Part shown: positions 43,270 through 51,120 of the stretch, one piece after another
Numbering within the stretch: position 1 is the first letter of the stretch
Layout of the letters: each line of letters opens with the position of its first letter
Origin: Nocardiopsis sp. MG754419
GTDB taxonomy: Bacteria; Actinomycetota; Actinomycetes; Streptosporangiales; Streptosporangiaceae
DNA: 64,000 bases
Direction of reading: 5' to 3'
Assembly: GCF_018207095.1 (NCBI RefSeq)
Contig: NZ_QOCZ01000020.1
Span: forward strand, 59,356-123,355
Translations under genes and position numbers: made by a program
Notes under the pieces: model-generated
What the model was told of the DNA's origin: nothing
Database searches by the model: none
What the model saw: only the letters and a program-made list of their open reading frames with translations

Positions 43270-43488
43270 GCCTCCCCCTCGTTCTGGCTTGATAGGTGTG
43301 GTCGGTGCGCGTGGTGGCGCCTTCTTGGTGAAAACTTAAACGGTGGTCGCCGGGTTCCCGAAATCACCCTCCGGCGGGTGACAAGGCTGCATCGATGGTG
43401 TATCGGAGTCGCAAAGGCCCGGCACCAGTGCGACCCTACTGCCGGTGAACGGGCGCGGCGAGGCTCCCACATCGGCCACCATGGAAAC

Positions 43489-43998
43489 GTGTCGAACATT
43501 CGCGAAGCCGTCATGGACCTCGAGCGCCACGCCGCCGAACAGGGCTGGGACCGACCTCTGGGGCTGTACGCCCTGGTTCCGACCCGTGAGCTGTTGGCCG
43601 CGGAACCCGCTCTGGCGAGTCTGTTGGGGATCGACTCCCCGGCCGACCCGAACGAACTGACCCCGGTCGAGCAGGAAGAGTTGCCACCGGACGTCCCCCT
43701 GGAGGAGGCTCTGGGGCGCATCCTGTGGCCCGAGGGCGTGGCCGGCTGCGCGCTGGTCATGGAACGCCTCGTGGTGAAGGGCTCGGACGAGACCCTCGCC
43801 GCCGACGAGGACCCCAGCACCTCCGGCAAGGAGACCGAGGAGATCCGCATGGTGGCGGGGGTGCTGCGCGACGGTTCGCGGCACTGCGCCATGCGGATGC
43901 GCGGTCACGACAGTGAGTCCGAGGTCCTCAACGGTCCCGACCTCATCCCGGCGCTCACCTCCGCGCTCGCGCTCACCCTGGACCTCGAAGAGAACTGA
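43489..43998 (+). CDS. PPA1309 family protein
   Basis: 169 residues. Recognised by AVMDLERHAAEQGWDRPLGLYALVPT, the central PPDVPLEEALGRILWPEGVAGCALVMERL and RMVAGVLRDGSRHCAMRMRGHD. This actinobacterial family lies next to UPF0182 and the PDZ/Lon-type protease in most genomes. It is probably a cytosolic alpha/beta protein with no known activity. GTG 43489 is chosen at SNIREAVMDLE; a CACCAT hexamer 6 nt upstream suggests a leaderless start. Confidence 0.85.
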   Translation: MSNIREAVMDLERHAAEQGWDRPLGLYALVPTRELLAAEPALASLLGIDSPADPNELTPVEQEELPPDVPLEEALGRILWPEGVAGCALVMERLVVKGSDETLAADEDPSTSGKETEEIRMVAGVLRDGSRHCAMRMRGHDSESEVLNGPDLIPALTSALALTLDLEEN

Positions 43999-44150
43999 CG
44001 CCCACGCACGGGACCCGTGGCGGGTGCCGCTCCGCCTTCCGTCCCGGGCGGGAACGCGGGGAGGCCGGGGCACCTCCTCCGCCGGGGTGCCCACGCCCTC
44101 GACCCCCGACGGCGTCCGGACGCGGGTCCACTTCGCGTCGGTCCATGAAC

Positions 44151-44190
44151 GCGCAGGGCCCCTCCACCGAGCGGTGGAGGGGCCCTGCGC
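44151..44190. terminator. Large bidirectional terminator hairpin
   Basis: A perfect 18-bp stem, GCGCAGGGCCCCTCCACC/GGTGGAGGGGCCCTGCGC, with a 4-nt GAGC loop, lies between the converging PPA1309 and protease genes. No T-tract on either side. Confidence 0.75.
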
Positions 44191-44258
44191 GAGTCCGGCC
44201 CGGCGCGCGTTCCGCCCCGGGGCGCCGGAACCCCGGCGCCGGTGCGGAACGGGCCCGG

Positions 44259-45341
44259 CTACTCGCAGCGAGGAAGGTCGTCGCCGCCCTCGCGGATGGT
44301 CTCGAGCGCGTCCATGGCGTCGGTGAGCGTCTCGACCTGCACCACGTCCAGCTCGCCGTAGGCCGCGGACTGGGCGACCTGGGAACAGCTCTCGGCGGCC
44401 ACCAGGAAGTGGTCGGCCCCGTCGCGCTGGGCACTGACCATCTTCTGCGGGATCCCACTGACCCCGCCGACCCGCCCGTCGGAGGAGATGGTGCCGGATC
44501 CGGCGATCCGGGCGCCACCGGTGATGCTCTCCTCGCTCAGCCGGTCGACGATTCCGAGGGCGAACATCATGCCCGCGCTGGGCCCGCCGATCTCACCGAC
44601 GCTGATGTCGATGTCGACGGGGAAGTCCATGTCGTCGGCGATGAGGATGCCGACGGCCGAGGAGCCGCCCTCGCCCTCGACGGTCTCGAGTGCGACCTCG
44701 ACCTTCTCGTCGTCACGGTCCAGCACCAGATCCACGGGGTCGCCGATCTCCCGGGAACCGACCTGCTCGACCACGTACGCGCTGCCGACGAGTTCCTCGG
44801 GGTCGTTCCCGGTGGTGCTGGTGGGGACCGGTTCGCCGTCCACCTCCAGGACACGATCGCCCGGCTCGACGACGCCCTCGGCCGGCATCCCCTCGACGGC
44901 GTCGGCGACCAGCGGGACCGCCTCGTAGTCGATGTTGAGCTGGTTGAGGGCGGCGGCGGTCGCGTCGGTCTGCGAGTCGTTCATCTGGACGGTCTGCCGC
45001 TCGGTGACCTCCTCCTGGGAGCGTCCGGCGGGGAACAGCAGTTCCTCGGGCAGGACCGCCTGGCTGGGCGAGAGCCACGCCGTGACCAGGGTGAAGAGGT
45101 TGAGCCGGTGCTCGGGACCGCCGGCGTACTGCACCGTCACCATGGAGAGGGAACCGTCGTGCTCATAGTTCTCGGCACCGTCGACACCGATGATCGGTGC
45201 CCCGTCCTCCTGTTCCCCGAGGGTGTCCAGGGTGACGCCCGGCGCCGCCACCAGGTAGGGCATGGGCAGCAGGAGACTGCCGTACCCGAGCCCGGCAAGC
45301 AGGACGAGTGCGGCGACAAGGGTCATGACACGACGAACCAT
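44259..45341 (-). CDS. Membrane-anchored PDZ / Lon-type S16 serine protease (YlbL-like)
   Basis: 360 residues. An N-terminal anchor (MTLVAALVLLAGLGYGSLLLP) is followed by a PDZ domain (around GVVEPGDRVLEVDGEPV) and a Lon-type proteolytic domain. The Ser/Lys dyad is S255 in GGPSAGMMFALG and K300 in IPQKMVSAQRDGA. It is thus a surface protease of the YlbL family, Rv3194c type. ATG 45341 is preceded by TAAGGT at 7 nt, which could be a -10 (leaderless) or act as a weak Shine-Dalgarno. Substrates unknown. Confidence 0.92.
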   Translation of the reverse strand: MVRRVMTLVAALVLLAGLGYGSLLLPMPYLVAAPGVTLDTLGEQEDGAPIIGVDGAENYEHDGSLSMVTVQYAGGPEHRLNLFTLVTAWLSPSQAVLPEELLFPAGRSQEEVTERQTVQMNDSQTDATAAALNQLNIDYEAVPLVADAVEGMPAEGVVEPGDRVLEVDGEPVPTSTTGNDPEELVGSAYVVEQVGSREIGDPVDLVLDRDDEKVEVALETVEGEGGSSAVGILIADDMDFPVDIDISVGEIGGPSAGMMFALGIVDRLSEESITGGARIAGSGTISSDGRVGGVSGIPQKMVSAQRDGADHFLVAAESCSQVAQSAAYGELDVVQVETLTDAMDALETIREGGDDLPRCE

Positions 45342-45348
45342 GCTGCAC

Positions 45349-45354
45349 ACCTTA
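45349..45354 (-). promoter_or_regulatory. -10 hexamer of a possible leaderless promoter (protease gene)
   Basis: TAAGGT on the minus strand ends 7 nt before ATG 45341; AAGG could also serve as a Shine-Dalgarno. Confidence 0.4.
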
Positions 45355-45449
45355 GAGCCCCTCACGGACCCGTGGCGCTCCTCCCCGGCCGGGTCGTGAC
45401 GACCGGGTCGTTCGGGGTCGCGGGGTCGGAGGTCGTCGGAGGAGACGGT

Positions 45450-45887
45450 TCAGGGAGAGCCGACCCATTCGGTCTCGCCGTCCCCGAAGGCCTGGTTCTT
45501 CCAGATGGGCACCTGGGCCTTGAGGTCGTCGATCAGGCGACGGCAGGCGGCGAAGGCCTCCTCGCGGTGGGCCGCGGAGGCGGCCACGACGACGGCGAGG
45601 TCGCCGATCTCCAGGTCACCGACGCGGTGGACGGCGGCCATGCGCACGACGGGACGTCCGGGAATGGTCGTCTCGACCAGGACCTTCTCCATGACCTCGC
45701 GCAGGCGGGTCTCCACGGTCGGGTGCGCCGAGTAGGACAGCGCGGCGACGTCACGGCCGTGGTCGTGGTCGCGCACGGTTCCGACGAACACCGCGGTGCC
45801 CCCCGCCCTGGGGTGGGACACGGCCGCGAGGACCTCGTCCACGGACAGGGGTGTGTCGCGTACTGCCGCGAGACTGATCTCATCCAC
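45450..45887 (-). CDS. moaE: Molybdopterin synthase catalytic subunit
   Basis: 145 residues. MoaE converts precursor Z (cPMP) to molybdopterin with sulfur from MoaD. The family motifs are GGTAVFVGTVRDHDHG, HRVGDLEIGDLAVVVAASAAHR and the catalytic lysines in DDLKAQVPIWKNQAF. GTG 45887 is preceded by TACGGT at 6 nt with no Shine-Dalgarno. No MoaD or other cofactor genes lie in this window, so it is an isolated moa gene. It sits between the PDZ protease and the SDR gene on the same strand. Confidence 0.94.
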   Translation of the reverse strand: MDEISLAAVRDTPLSVDEVLAAVSHPRAGGTAVFVGTVRDHDHGRDVAALSYSAHPTVETRLREVMEKVLVETTIPGRPVVRMAAVHRVGDLEIGDLAVVVAASAAHREEAFAACRRLIDDLKAQVPIWKNQAFGDGETEWVGSP

Positions 45888-45893
45888 AGACGC

Positions 45894-45899
45894 ACCGTA
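45894..45899 (-). promoter_or_regulatory. -10 hexamer of a leaderless promoter (moaE)
   Basis: TACGGT on the minus strand ends 6 nt before GTG 45887. Confidence 0.5.
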
Positions 45900-45967
45900 T
45901 CAACCGGTCGGACGCGCGCCGCGCTCGCAGGGGCCGTGGCCGGGGCGACGCCCGGTGGGGGCCGGGG

Positions 45968-47095
45968 TCAGTTCTTCCCGCGTTTGCGCAGGTGACGGAT
46001 GGCCGCGGCGGTACCGATGGCCGCGGCCGCCGCTCCCGCGGCACCGGCCGCGGTGATGGTGACCTCCTTGCGGCCGAGGGTGCGGCCGGCGATCGCGTGC
46101 TTGCCGCTGCTGGAGGCCAGCAGCACCCGCAGGGCCGCCTCGTTGTCGTGGACCGCCTTCCAGCCCGCCTCGCGCAGCGCCGAACTGTCCACCACGCACG
46201 GATAGACGAGGAACTTGATCTCCCCGGCGGCGGCCGGGGTGATGCGAGCCTGGTGCAGGCGGCGCACCGCGCCGAAGGCGAGGTTGGCCGTGACCTCGAA
46301 GTGCTTCATCTCGGCGATCGTCTCGACCTCGCCCTGGGTCAGGGAGCCCTCGGAGGCGACGGTCACCACACCGTCCCTACCGGCCACACCGTGCAGGGCG
46401 CAGAACGCCAGGGCGGACGCCAGGTCCTCCTCGTGGCAGAACTGCCAGTGCTGTTCGTGCCCCTTGACGGTGAGCAGGCGAGGGGCGGCGAAGTGCCGGC
46501 TCAGCAGCGTGTCCAGATCGGGTCCGACCAACGGCGCGGGGCGGACCACGGTCACCGTCAGACCCGGGTGGGCCCGCCGGGCGCGTTCGGCCAGGTCCTC
46601 GACGGCGGCGAAGTCCCCCATCAGGCCCTCGCTGTTGTCGGGCACGCGGGTGGCGTCCTCGGGCAGCGGGACCGGGTTGTCGGGCGCGGCGCCGTAGACC
46701 ATGGTGCTGGTGACCAGGATGACCCGGGGGACCCCGGCGGCGGCCGCCGCGGTGAGCACGGTCTGGGCGGCGAGGACGTTGTGACGTCTGCGACGTTCCG
46801 GCCGGGTCTCCAGGGACCGGTCGTCGGCCGTGTGCACGAGGACGTCGATCCCGCCCAGACGGGACACCAGCCCGGGGTCGCAGACGTCGGCGATCCGCCA
46901 GGTGACGTCCCGCAGGTCGGCGAACTCCCGGTCGATCGCGATGACCTCGCGGGCCCGGATGGAACCTTCCGGCGTGGCCAGGCGTTGCACGAGAAGCCGG
47001 CCCACCCCGGCGGCCGCACCGGTGACCCCGACCACCGTTCCCGGCCGACCCGAGGGGCTGTGCTCTGGGCGAACCTGGCTGCTTTCGGTATTCAC
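45968..47095 (-). CDS. NAD-dependent epimerase/dehydratase (SDR family) with C-terminal helix
   Basis: 375 residues. It has an extended-SDR Rossmann start (TVVGVTGAAAGVGRLLVQRL), a cofactor-loop Asp (IAIDREFADLRDVTWRIADV) and the ILVTSTMVYGAAPDNP strand with the YxxxK region weakened (no clear YxxxK). The C-terminus adds a hydrophobic segment (VTITAAGAAGAAAAAIGTAAA) and a basic tail (IRHLRKRGKN), suggesting membrane attachment. Substrate unknown. GTG 47095 has GGGAG upstream. Divergent from the TIGR03624 gene, 63 bp apart. Confidence 0.83.
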   Translation of the reverse strand: MNTESSQVRPEHSPSGRPGTVVGVTGAAAGVGRLLVQRLATPEGSIRAREVIAIDREFADLRDVTWRIADVCDPGLVSRLGGIDVLVHTADDRSLETRPERRRRHNVLAAQTVLTAAAAAGVPRVILVTSTMVYGAAPDNPVPLPEDATRVPDNSEGLMGDFAAVEDLAERARRAHPGLTVTVVRPAPLVGPDLDTLLSRHFAAPRLLTVKGHEQHWQFCHEEDLASALAFCALHGVAGRDGVVTVASEGSLTQGEVETIAEMKHFEVTANLAFGAVRRLHQARITPAAAGEIKFLVYPCVVDSSALREAGWKAVHDNEAALRVLLASSSGKHAIAGRTLGRKEVTITAAGAAGAAAAAIGTAAAIRHLRKRGKN

Positions 47096-47158
47096 TCCGG
47101 GCGACTCCCAGCTAACGTGACAGTGGAGACCAAACCTAATCCTGCCTGAGGTCTGATT

Positions 47159-48580
47159 GTGAGCGACCTGCCTTTCGGTTTCAGCATGCCGAACGATCCC
47201 GATGACGAGTCCGGACGCCGTTCTGGCGACTCCGGCTCGGGTGCCGGCAGCGGCCGCCCGGGCGGGGGGGACTCCGGAATGCCGGACGGTTTCCCGTTCG
47301 GTGATCCGCAACAGATGGCCAACATGCTCCGCCAGTTCGCGGACATGATGTCGTCCCAGCCCTCCCCTGGTACGCCCGGGGAGTCCCCGGCGTCCTCGAC
47401 GTCCGGCATCAACTGGGACATGGCCAAGAACATCGCGCGGCACGCGGTGTCCCAGAAGGGGGACCCGAGCGTGCCGCCCGCCGACTACGCACGGATCGAG
47501 GAGGCCCTGCGCCTCGCCGACCTGTGGCTCGACCAGGCTACCGACCTTCCCTCGGGACTCCAGACCGCTCAGGCCTGGAGCCGGTCGGAGTGGATCGAGA
47601 AGACGATGGACACGTGGGCGCAGTTGTGCGACCCGCTGACCGCCAAGACCGTCCAGGCCATGGGGCAGAATCTGCCCGAGGAGATGGCGTCCATGGCCGG
47701 TCCGCTGCTGGGGATGATCCAGCAGATGGGCGGCATGATGGTCGGCCAGCAGGCCGGCCAGGCGATCGGTGGACTGGCCCAGGAAGTGATCGGTACCACC
47801 GACATCGGCCTGCCGTTGGCCGGTGAGGGCAACGCCGCGCTGCTGCCCTCGGGGGTGGCCGGGTTCAGTGAGGGCCTGGAGATCCCCGACGACGAGGTGC
47901 GGCTGTACCTCGCCGCGCGCGAGGCCGCCGTGCACCGCCTGTACTCGCACGTGCCGTGGCTGCGCTCGCACCTGTCGCGCCTGGTCGAGGAGTACGCCGC
48001 CGGGATGTCCTACGACGTCAGCGGCCTGGAGGACAAGCTCGGTGAGGTCGACCTCACCAACCCCGAGGCGATCCAGGAGATCATGTCGGGCGGTATGGGC
48101 GCCGAAGGGCTGCTCCAGCCGGAGGACACTCCGCAGCAGAAGGCCGCGCTGACCCGCCTGGAGACCACCCTGGCCCTCATCGAGGGTTGGGTGGGGACCG
48201 TGGTGGCCAAGGCCGTCGCCGGCCGGCTCCCGCAGGCCGGGGCGCTCGCCGAGACCACCCGGCGCCGCCGCGCGACCGGCGGCCCCGCCGAGCACACCTT
48301 CGCCGCGCTGGTCGGTCTGGAACTGCGCCCGCGCCGTCTGCGCGAGGCCGGGGCGCTCTGGACCGCCTTGGAGGAGGCCCGCGGGATCGAGGGACGGGAC
48401 GCCGTCTGGCAGCACCCGGACCTCATGCCCTCCGCCGAGGACCTGGACGACCCGAGCGGCTTCGTGCACGGTCACGCGGACGGGGGCGTGGACTTCGACA
48501 TCGCGTCGTTGACCGACCCGGACGGAAGCGAGAAGCCCAAGCCGGGCGACGAGGACCAGGACACGAAGGACGGCGAGTGA
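47159..48580 (+). CDS. TIGR03624/DUF2342 zincin-like protein (F420-associated family)
   Basis: 473 residues. A Gly/Ser/Pro-rich N-terminus (~80 residues) leads into the family domain: INWDMAKNIARHAVSQ, LRLADLWLDQATDLPSGL, WAQLCDPLTAKTVQAM, MGGMMVGQQAGQAIGGLAQE and YLAAREAAVHRLYSHVPWLR. The last of these is where the zincin helix lies, yet I see no HExxH. Family naming links it to coenzyme F420 biosynthesis by gene distribution only. GTG 47159 has GAGG at 7 nt. The stop overlaps the NUDIX gene by 4 nt. Confidence 0.85.
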   Translation: MSDLPFGFSMPNDPDDESGRRSGDSGSGAGSGRPGGGDSGMPDGFPFGDPQQMANMLRQFADMMSSQPSPGTPGESPASSTSGINWDMAKNIARHAVSQKGDPSVPPADYARIEEALRLADLWLDQATDLPSGLQTAQAWSRSEWIEKTMDTWAQLCDPLTAKTVQAMGQNLPEEMASMAGPLLGMIQQMGGMMVGQQAGQAIGGLAQEVIGTTDIGLPLAGEGNAALLPSGVAGFSEGLEIPDDEVRLYLAAREAAVHRLYSHVPWLRSHLSRLVEEYAAGMSYDVSGLEDKLGEVDLTNPEAIQEIMSGGMGAEGLLQPEDTPQQKAALTRLETTLALIEGWVGTVVAKAVAGRLPQAGALAETTRRRRATGGPAEHTFAALVGLELRPRRLREAGALWTALEEARGIEGRDAVWQHPDLMPSAEDLDDPSGFVHGHADGGVDFDIASLTDPDGSEKPKPGDEDQDTKDGE

Positions 48581-49137
48581 GCCTTCACGAGGACGCCCGG
48601 GCGGTGCTCACCGCCTGGGCCGCCCCCGACGCCGGCCAAGAGGCGCTGCGCGCCTCCTACCTGGAGCACCTGGAGCGGCACGACGACGCCATGTGGCGCG
48701 ACTGCCTGCCCGGGCACCTGACCGCGAGCACGGCGATCGTCTCCGCCGACGGTGCCCGGGTGGCCTTGGTCCTGCACCGGATCCACCGGATGTGGTTGCA
48801 GACCGGTGGCCACTGCGAGAGCGACGACGCCACCCTGGTGCGTGCGGCCGCGCGCGAGGCGGCCGAGGAGTCCGGGATCGCCGGGCTCACGGTGCTGTCC
48901 GCGCCGGTCCGGCTGGACCGCCACCCCGTCCCCTGTGGCGGCGGCAGCTTCCACCTGGACGTGCAGTTCGCCGCGGTCGCCCCCGAGGACGCGGTCCTGG
49001 TCCGGGACCCGGACGAGTCCGCGGACCTGGGCTGGTTCCCGGTCGAGGAGCTGCCCGAACCCACCGACGACTCGGTGCGCGGTCTGGTCCGCGCCGCCGT
49101 CACCGCCGTGGCCGCCCACGGCCCCGTCCACCCCTGA
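48577..49137 (+). CDS. NUDIX hydrolase
   Basis: 186 residues. The Nudix box is GGHCESDDATLVRAAAREAAEESGI, i.e. the REAAEESG core with DD where the first Glu usually sits. The front half (LEHLERHDDAMWRDCLPGHL, STAIVSADGARVALVLHRI) matches the actinobacterial NUDIX group next to TIGR03624. It probably hydrolyses a nucleoside-diphosphate-linked compound; the substrate is unknown. GTG 48577 overlaps the stop of the upstream gene (GTGA). Confidence 0.9.
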   Translation: MSLHEDARAVLTAWAAPDAGQEALRASYLEHLERHDDAMWRDCLPGHLTASTAIVSADGARVALVLHRIHRMWLQTGGHCESDDATLVRAAAREAAEESGIAGLTVLSAPVRLDRHPVPCGGGSFHLDVQFAAVAPEDAVLVRDPDESADLGWFPVEELPEPTDDSVRGLVRAAVTAVAAHGPVHP

Positions 49138-49146
49138 GGACGTTCG

Positions 49147-49509
49147 TTGTCCTTCCTCACCGTCGTCGGGATGCTCGGCGGCCTCGTCGTGGTTCTGGTG
49201 ACGCGCCGTGCCCGCACGGCTCTGGCCCGACTCGTCGTCGATGAGCGGGACGGTCTGATCGGACCCCGCGAGGCCGCGCGGGTCCGGTGGGAGCACGTCC
49301 GGCGCTCGTTCCGTCTCTGGCTCGTGGTCTCCGGGGCCCTCGCCGTCGTCCTGGCCGCGACGGCCGGGCGCGCGGCGGTGTCCGGGGGCTGGGGCGGCAC
49401 CCTGACCTACTACGCCGCCGTGTTCGGTGTGCTGCTGGTGGTCGCCCTGATCACACTCTGGCGCGCGCACCGTGACCTGGCCCGGGCCCGCGCCGCTCTC
49501 GACGGCTGA
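49147..49509 (+). CDS. Small two-to-three-helix membrane protein, unknown function
   Basis: 120 residues. Helices at 2-18 (FLTVVGMLGGLVVVLVT), ~60-77 (LWLVVSGALAVVLAATAG) and ~90-106 (YYAAVFGVLLVVALITL) with basic loops. TTG 49147 has GAGGACG upstream; it is the third gene of an operon with the TIGR03624 and NUDIX genes. No family recognised. Confidence 0.72.
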   Translation: MSFLTVVGMLGGLVVVLVTRRARTALARLVVDERDGLIGPREAARVRWEHVRRSFRLWLVVSGALAVVLAATAGRAAVSGGWGGTLTYYAAVFGVLLVVALITLWRAHRDLARARAALDG

Positions 49510-49591
49510 CGGGGGTGGGTCCGCCCGACCCGTGGTCGCGGCCGGGCCGGTGGGTCCGCACGGCACGGGCGAAGGCCGGGAGACGGCGGTG

Positions 49592-50158
49592 TCACTCCTC
49601 CAGCGCGACCTCGTCCTCACCGAGATCGTCGTCCTCGGCGGCGTGGGCACAGCCCTCGGAGCGGCTGCCCGCGCTGTACCCCTCCAGGTAGCCCCGGGCC
49701 CGCTCGGCCTTGGGATAGCGGCGCACCAGGTCCCAGAAGTCCCGGCCGTGGTGCGGGATGTACAGGTGGGCGAGCTCGTGCAGGAGCACGTAGTCGACCA
49801 CCCAGGAGGGCATGCCGGCGACGCGGCGCGAGATGCGTATGGTGCCGGTGTCGGGCGTGCACGAACCCCAGCGGGTGTTCTGGTTGTCGACCCAACGGAC
49901 GCTGTCCGGCAGACGACCGCCGTCGAGGTAGCGCTCGGCGAGTTCGACGGCCCGTTCGCGGAGTTCGCGGTCGCCGGGGCGGCGCCGGCCCTCTTTCGCC
50001 TCGAGTTTTCGCAGCATCTGGTCCACCCAGCGCTTTTCCTCTGCGCGGGAGAACGTCGCGGGCACGAGGACGACCGTGGTGTCCCCGTCCCGGTAGGCCG
50101 ACACGGTACGTCGGCGACGAGGACTGCGTCGTACCTCGACTTTGGTGTTCGAGGGCAC
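49592..50158 (-). CDS. YgjP/SprT-like zinc metallopeptidase (PF01863)
   Basis: 188 residues. The zinc motif is complete: HELAHLYIPHHGRDFWDLVRRY, with HELAH and the third ligand His downstream. WGSCTPDTGTIRISRRVAGMP before it is the YgjP/WLM family signature. The last ~40 residues are acidic and variable. Role unknown; the family may trim proteins on DNA or in stress. GTG 50158 lies 7 nt after a TACCGT hexamer, so it is probably leaderless; the frame runs further upstream without support. Confidence 0.9.
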   Translation of the reverse strand: MPSNTKVEVRRSPRRRRTVSAYRDGDTTVVLVPATFSRAEEKRWVDQMLRKLEAKEGRRRPGDRELRERAVELAERYLDGGRLPDSVRWVDNQNTRWGSCTPDTGTIRISRRVAGMPSWVVDYVLLHELAHLYIPHHGRDFWDLVRRYPKAERARGYLEGYSAGSRSEGCAHAAEDDDLGEDEVALEE

Positions 50159-50165
50159 GAAGTTT

Positions 50166-50171
50166 ACGGTA
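50166..50171 (-). promoter_or_regulatory. -10 hexamer of a leaderless promoter (YgjP-like gene)
   Basis: TACCGT on the minus strand ends 7 nt before GTG 50158. Confidence 0.5.
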
Positions 50172-50366
50172 GCCCAGAGGAGCCGTTCCGAACAGGTGTG
50201 CCCTGGTCCGCTATGTCGCGGAGTCGACCCGATGTCCAGGTCATCGGCCCGCGCCGGAAAACTCCACGGCGTAGCGCATTCGGCTCTGACCAGGGTCGTT
50301 CTCAGGCGGTGAGACGAACCACATTCGCCCCCCACGACGCAGACTCGACGCCATATTCTTTATGAA

Positions 50367-50408
50367 AACGAGACCGGGCGGCCCCCTCGGGGACCGCCCG
50401 GTCTCGTT
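50367..50408 (-). terminator. Rho-independent terminator after the small charged ORF
   Basis: A perfect 15-bp stem, AACGAGACCGGGCGG/CCGCCCGGTCTCGTT, with a 12-nt loop. On the minus strand it ends in TTTT. It lies 25 nt past the stop at 50434 and supports a real transcript there. Confidence 0.88.
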
Positions 50409-50433
50409 CACCGAGTCACCGCGTTGGTCGGCG

Positions 50434-50592
50434 TCAACACAGCCGTGACCACGCGATTTCCATGATGGCCTCCTCCGCCCGGCGCTCCTCCCGCTGGCGG
50501 GCGCGCAGCCGGCGAGCACCGATCCTTCTGAGCTGCTGCTCCTGCGGCTCCTGTTCGGTCCGCTCCACCATCCGCATGAGTTCCTGCATCAT
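50434..50592 (-). CDS. Small charged helical protein, 52 aa, downstream of whiB7
   Basis: 52 residues from ATG 50592 with AAGGA about 12 nt upstream. The sequence is one long charged helix (MVERTEQEPQEQQLRRIGAR, then REERRAEEAIMEIAWSRLC). It follows whiB7 by 52 bp on the same strand and ends at a strong terminator, so it is likely co-transcribed with whiB7. No family recognised. It could be a WhiB7-regulated small protein. Confidence 0.62.
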   Translation of the reverse strand: MMQELMRMVERTEQEPQEQQLRRIGARRLRARQREERRAEEAIMEIAWSRLC

Positions 50593-50644
50593 CGTTCTTC
50601 GTGTCCTTCTGAGTAGTACGAGTTCGTGTGGTGGGTCGTGCGCG

Positions 50645-50923
50645 CTAGGCGGCGACGGGGGCCGGGTTCTTCCGGGGGCGACCCCGGGGGCGCTTGCGCG
50701 CCACGACCTGACCGGAGACGAGCAGCTGCCCTCCCCAGACGCCCCACGGTTCGCTCCGCTCCAGGGCGTCCGTGAGGCACTGCTCCCTGATGGGACAGGC
50801 TCCGCAGATGGCCTTCGCCGACTCGACGTCGGCGGGGGCCTCGGCGAAGAACAGGTCCGGCTCTCGACGGCAGGGGATGTCGACCTCACCCAGCTGGGGC
50901 GCGACCAGGACCGACGCAAGCAT
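50645..50923 (-). CDS. whiB7: WhiB7-type antibiotic-resistance regulator (WblC)
   Basis: 92 residues. Cluster ligands C18, C40, C43 and C49, the EPWGVWGG motif (58-65) that binds sigma-A, and a C-terminal AT-hook, RGRPR (80-84), flanked by KRP and K. The AT-hook is the mark of WhiB7. Family knowledge: it activates its own gene and a regulon for intrinsic drug resistance in response to ribosome inhibitors, binding AT-rich DNA next to the -35. ATG 50923 is chosen for GGAGGG 5 nt upstream. It lies beside tesB/uvrD2/mycoredoxin as in other actinobacteria. Expression is probably controlled by the leader at 50924-51590. Confidence 0.95.
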   Translation of the reverse strand: MLASVLVAPQLGEVDIPCRREPDLFFAEAPADVESAKAICGACPIREQCLTDALERSEPWGVWGGQLLVSGQVVARKRPRGRPRKNPAPVAA

Positions 50924-51064
50924 CGGTGCCCTCCAAGATCTTTGATCGTTCGTACAACGCGGTCGGTGTTCGGTCACCGGAAACGATCCGGTGAGGGACC
51001 TGGACTCTGCGATGTCGCCGTCTTCTCCCCGCCCCTGGGGGGCGGAGGGCCATGACGGAGATAC

Positions 51065-51101
51065 AAAGAAAGCCGCGGGCCCCTGTGCTGGGGACCGCGG
51101 C
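51065..51101 (-). terminator. Rho-independent terminator in the whiB7 leader (putative attenuator)
   Basis: On the minus strand GCCGCGG-t-CCCC/GGGG-c-CCGCGGC with a 6-nt loop is followed by TTTCTTTG. It sits 142 nt before the whiB7 start and 20 nt after the stop of the 116-codon leader ORF. A further hairpin, CACCGGA/TCCGGTG (50975-50993), lies between it and whiB7. Confidence 0.8.
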
Positions 51102-51120
51102 CACGGTACGGATGTCCGGC

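Noticed and set aside
50886..51053. 55-codon ORF overlapping the whiB7 start in another frame
   Set aside because: No Shine-Dalgarno and Arg/Pro-rich composition; it could be an inhibitory uORF but nothing beyond the open frame supports it.
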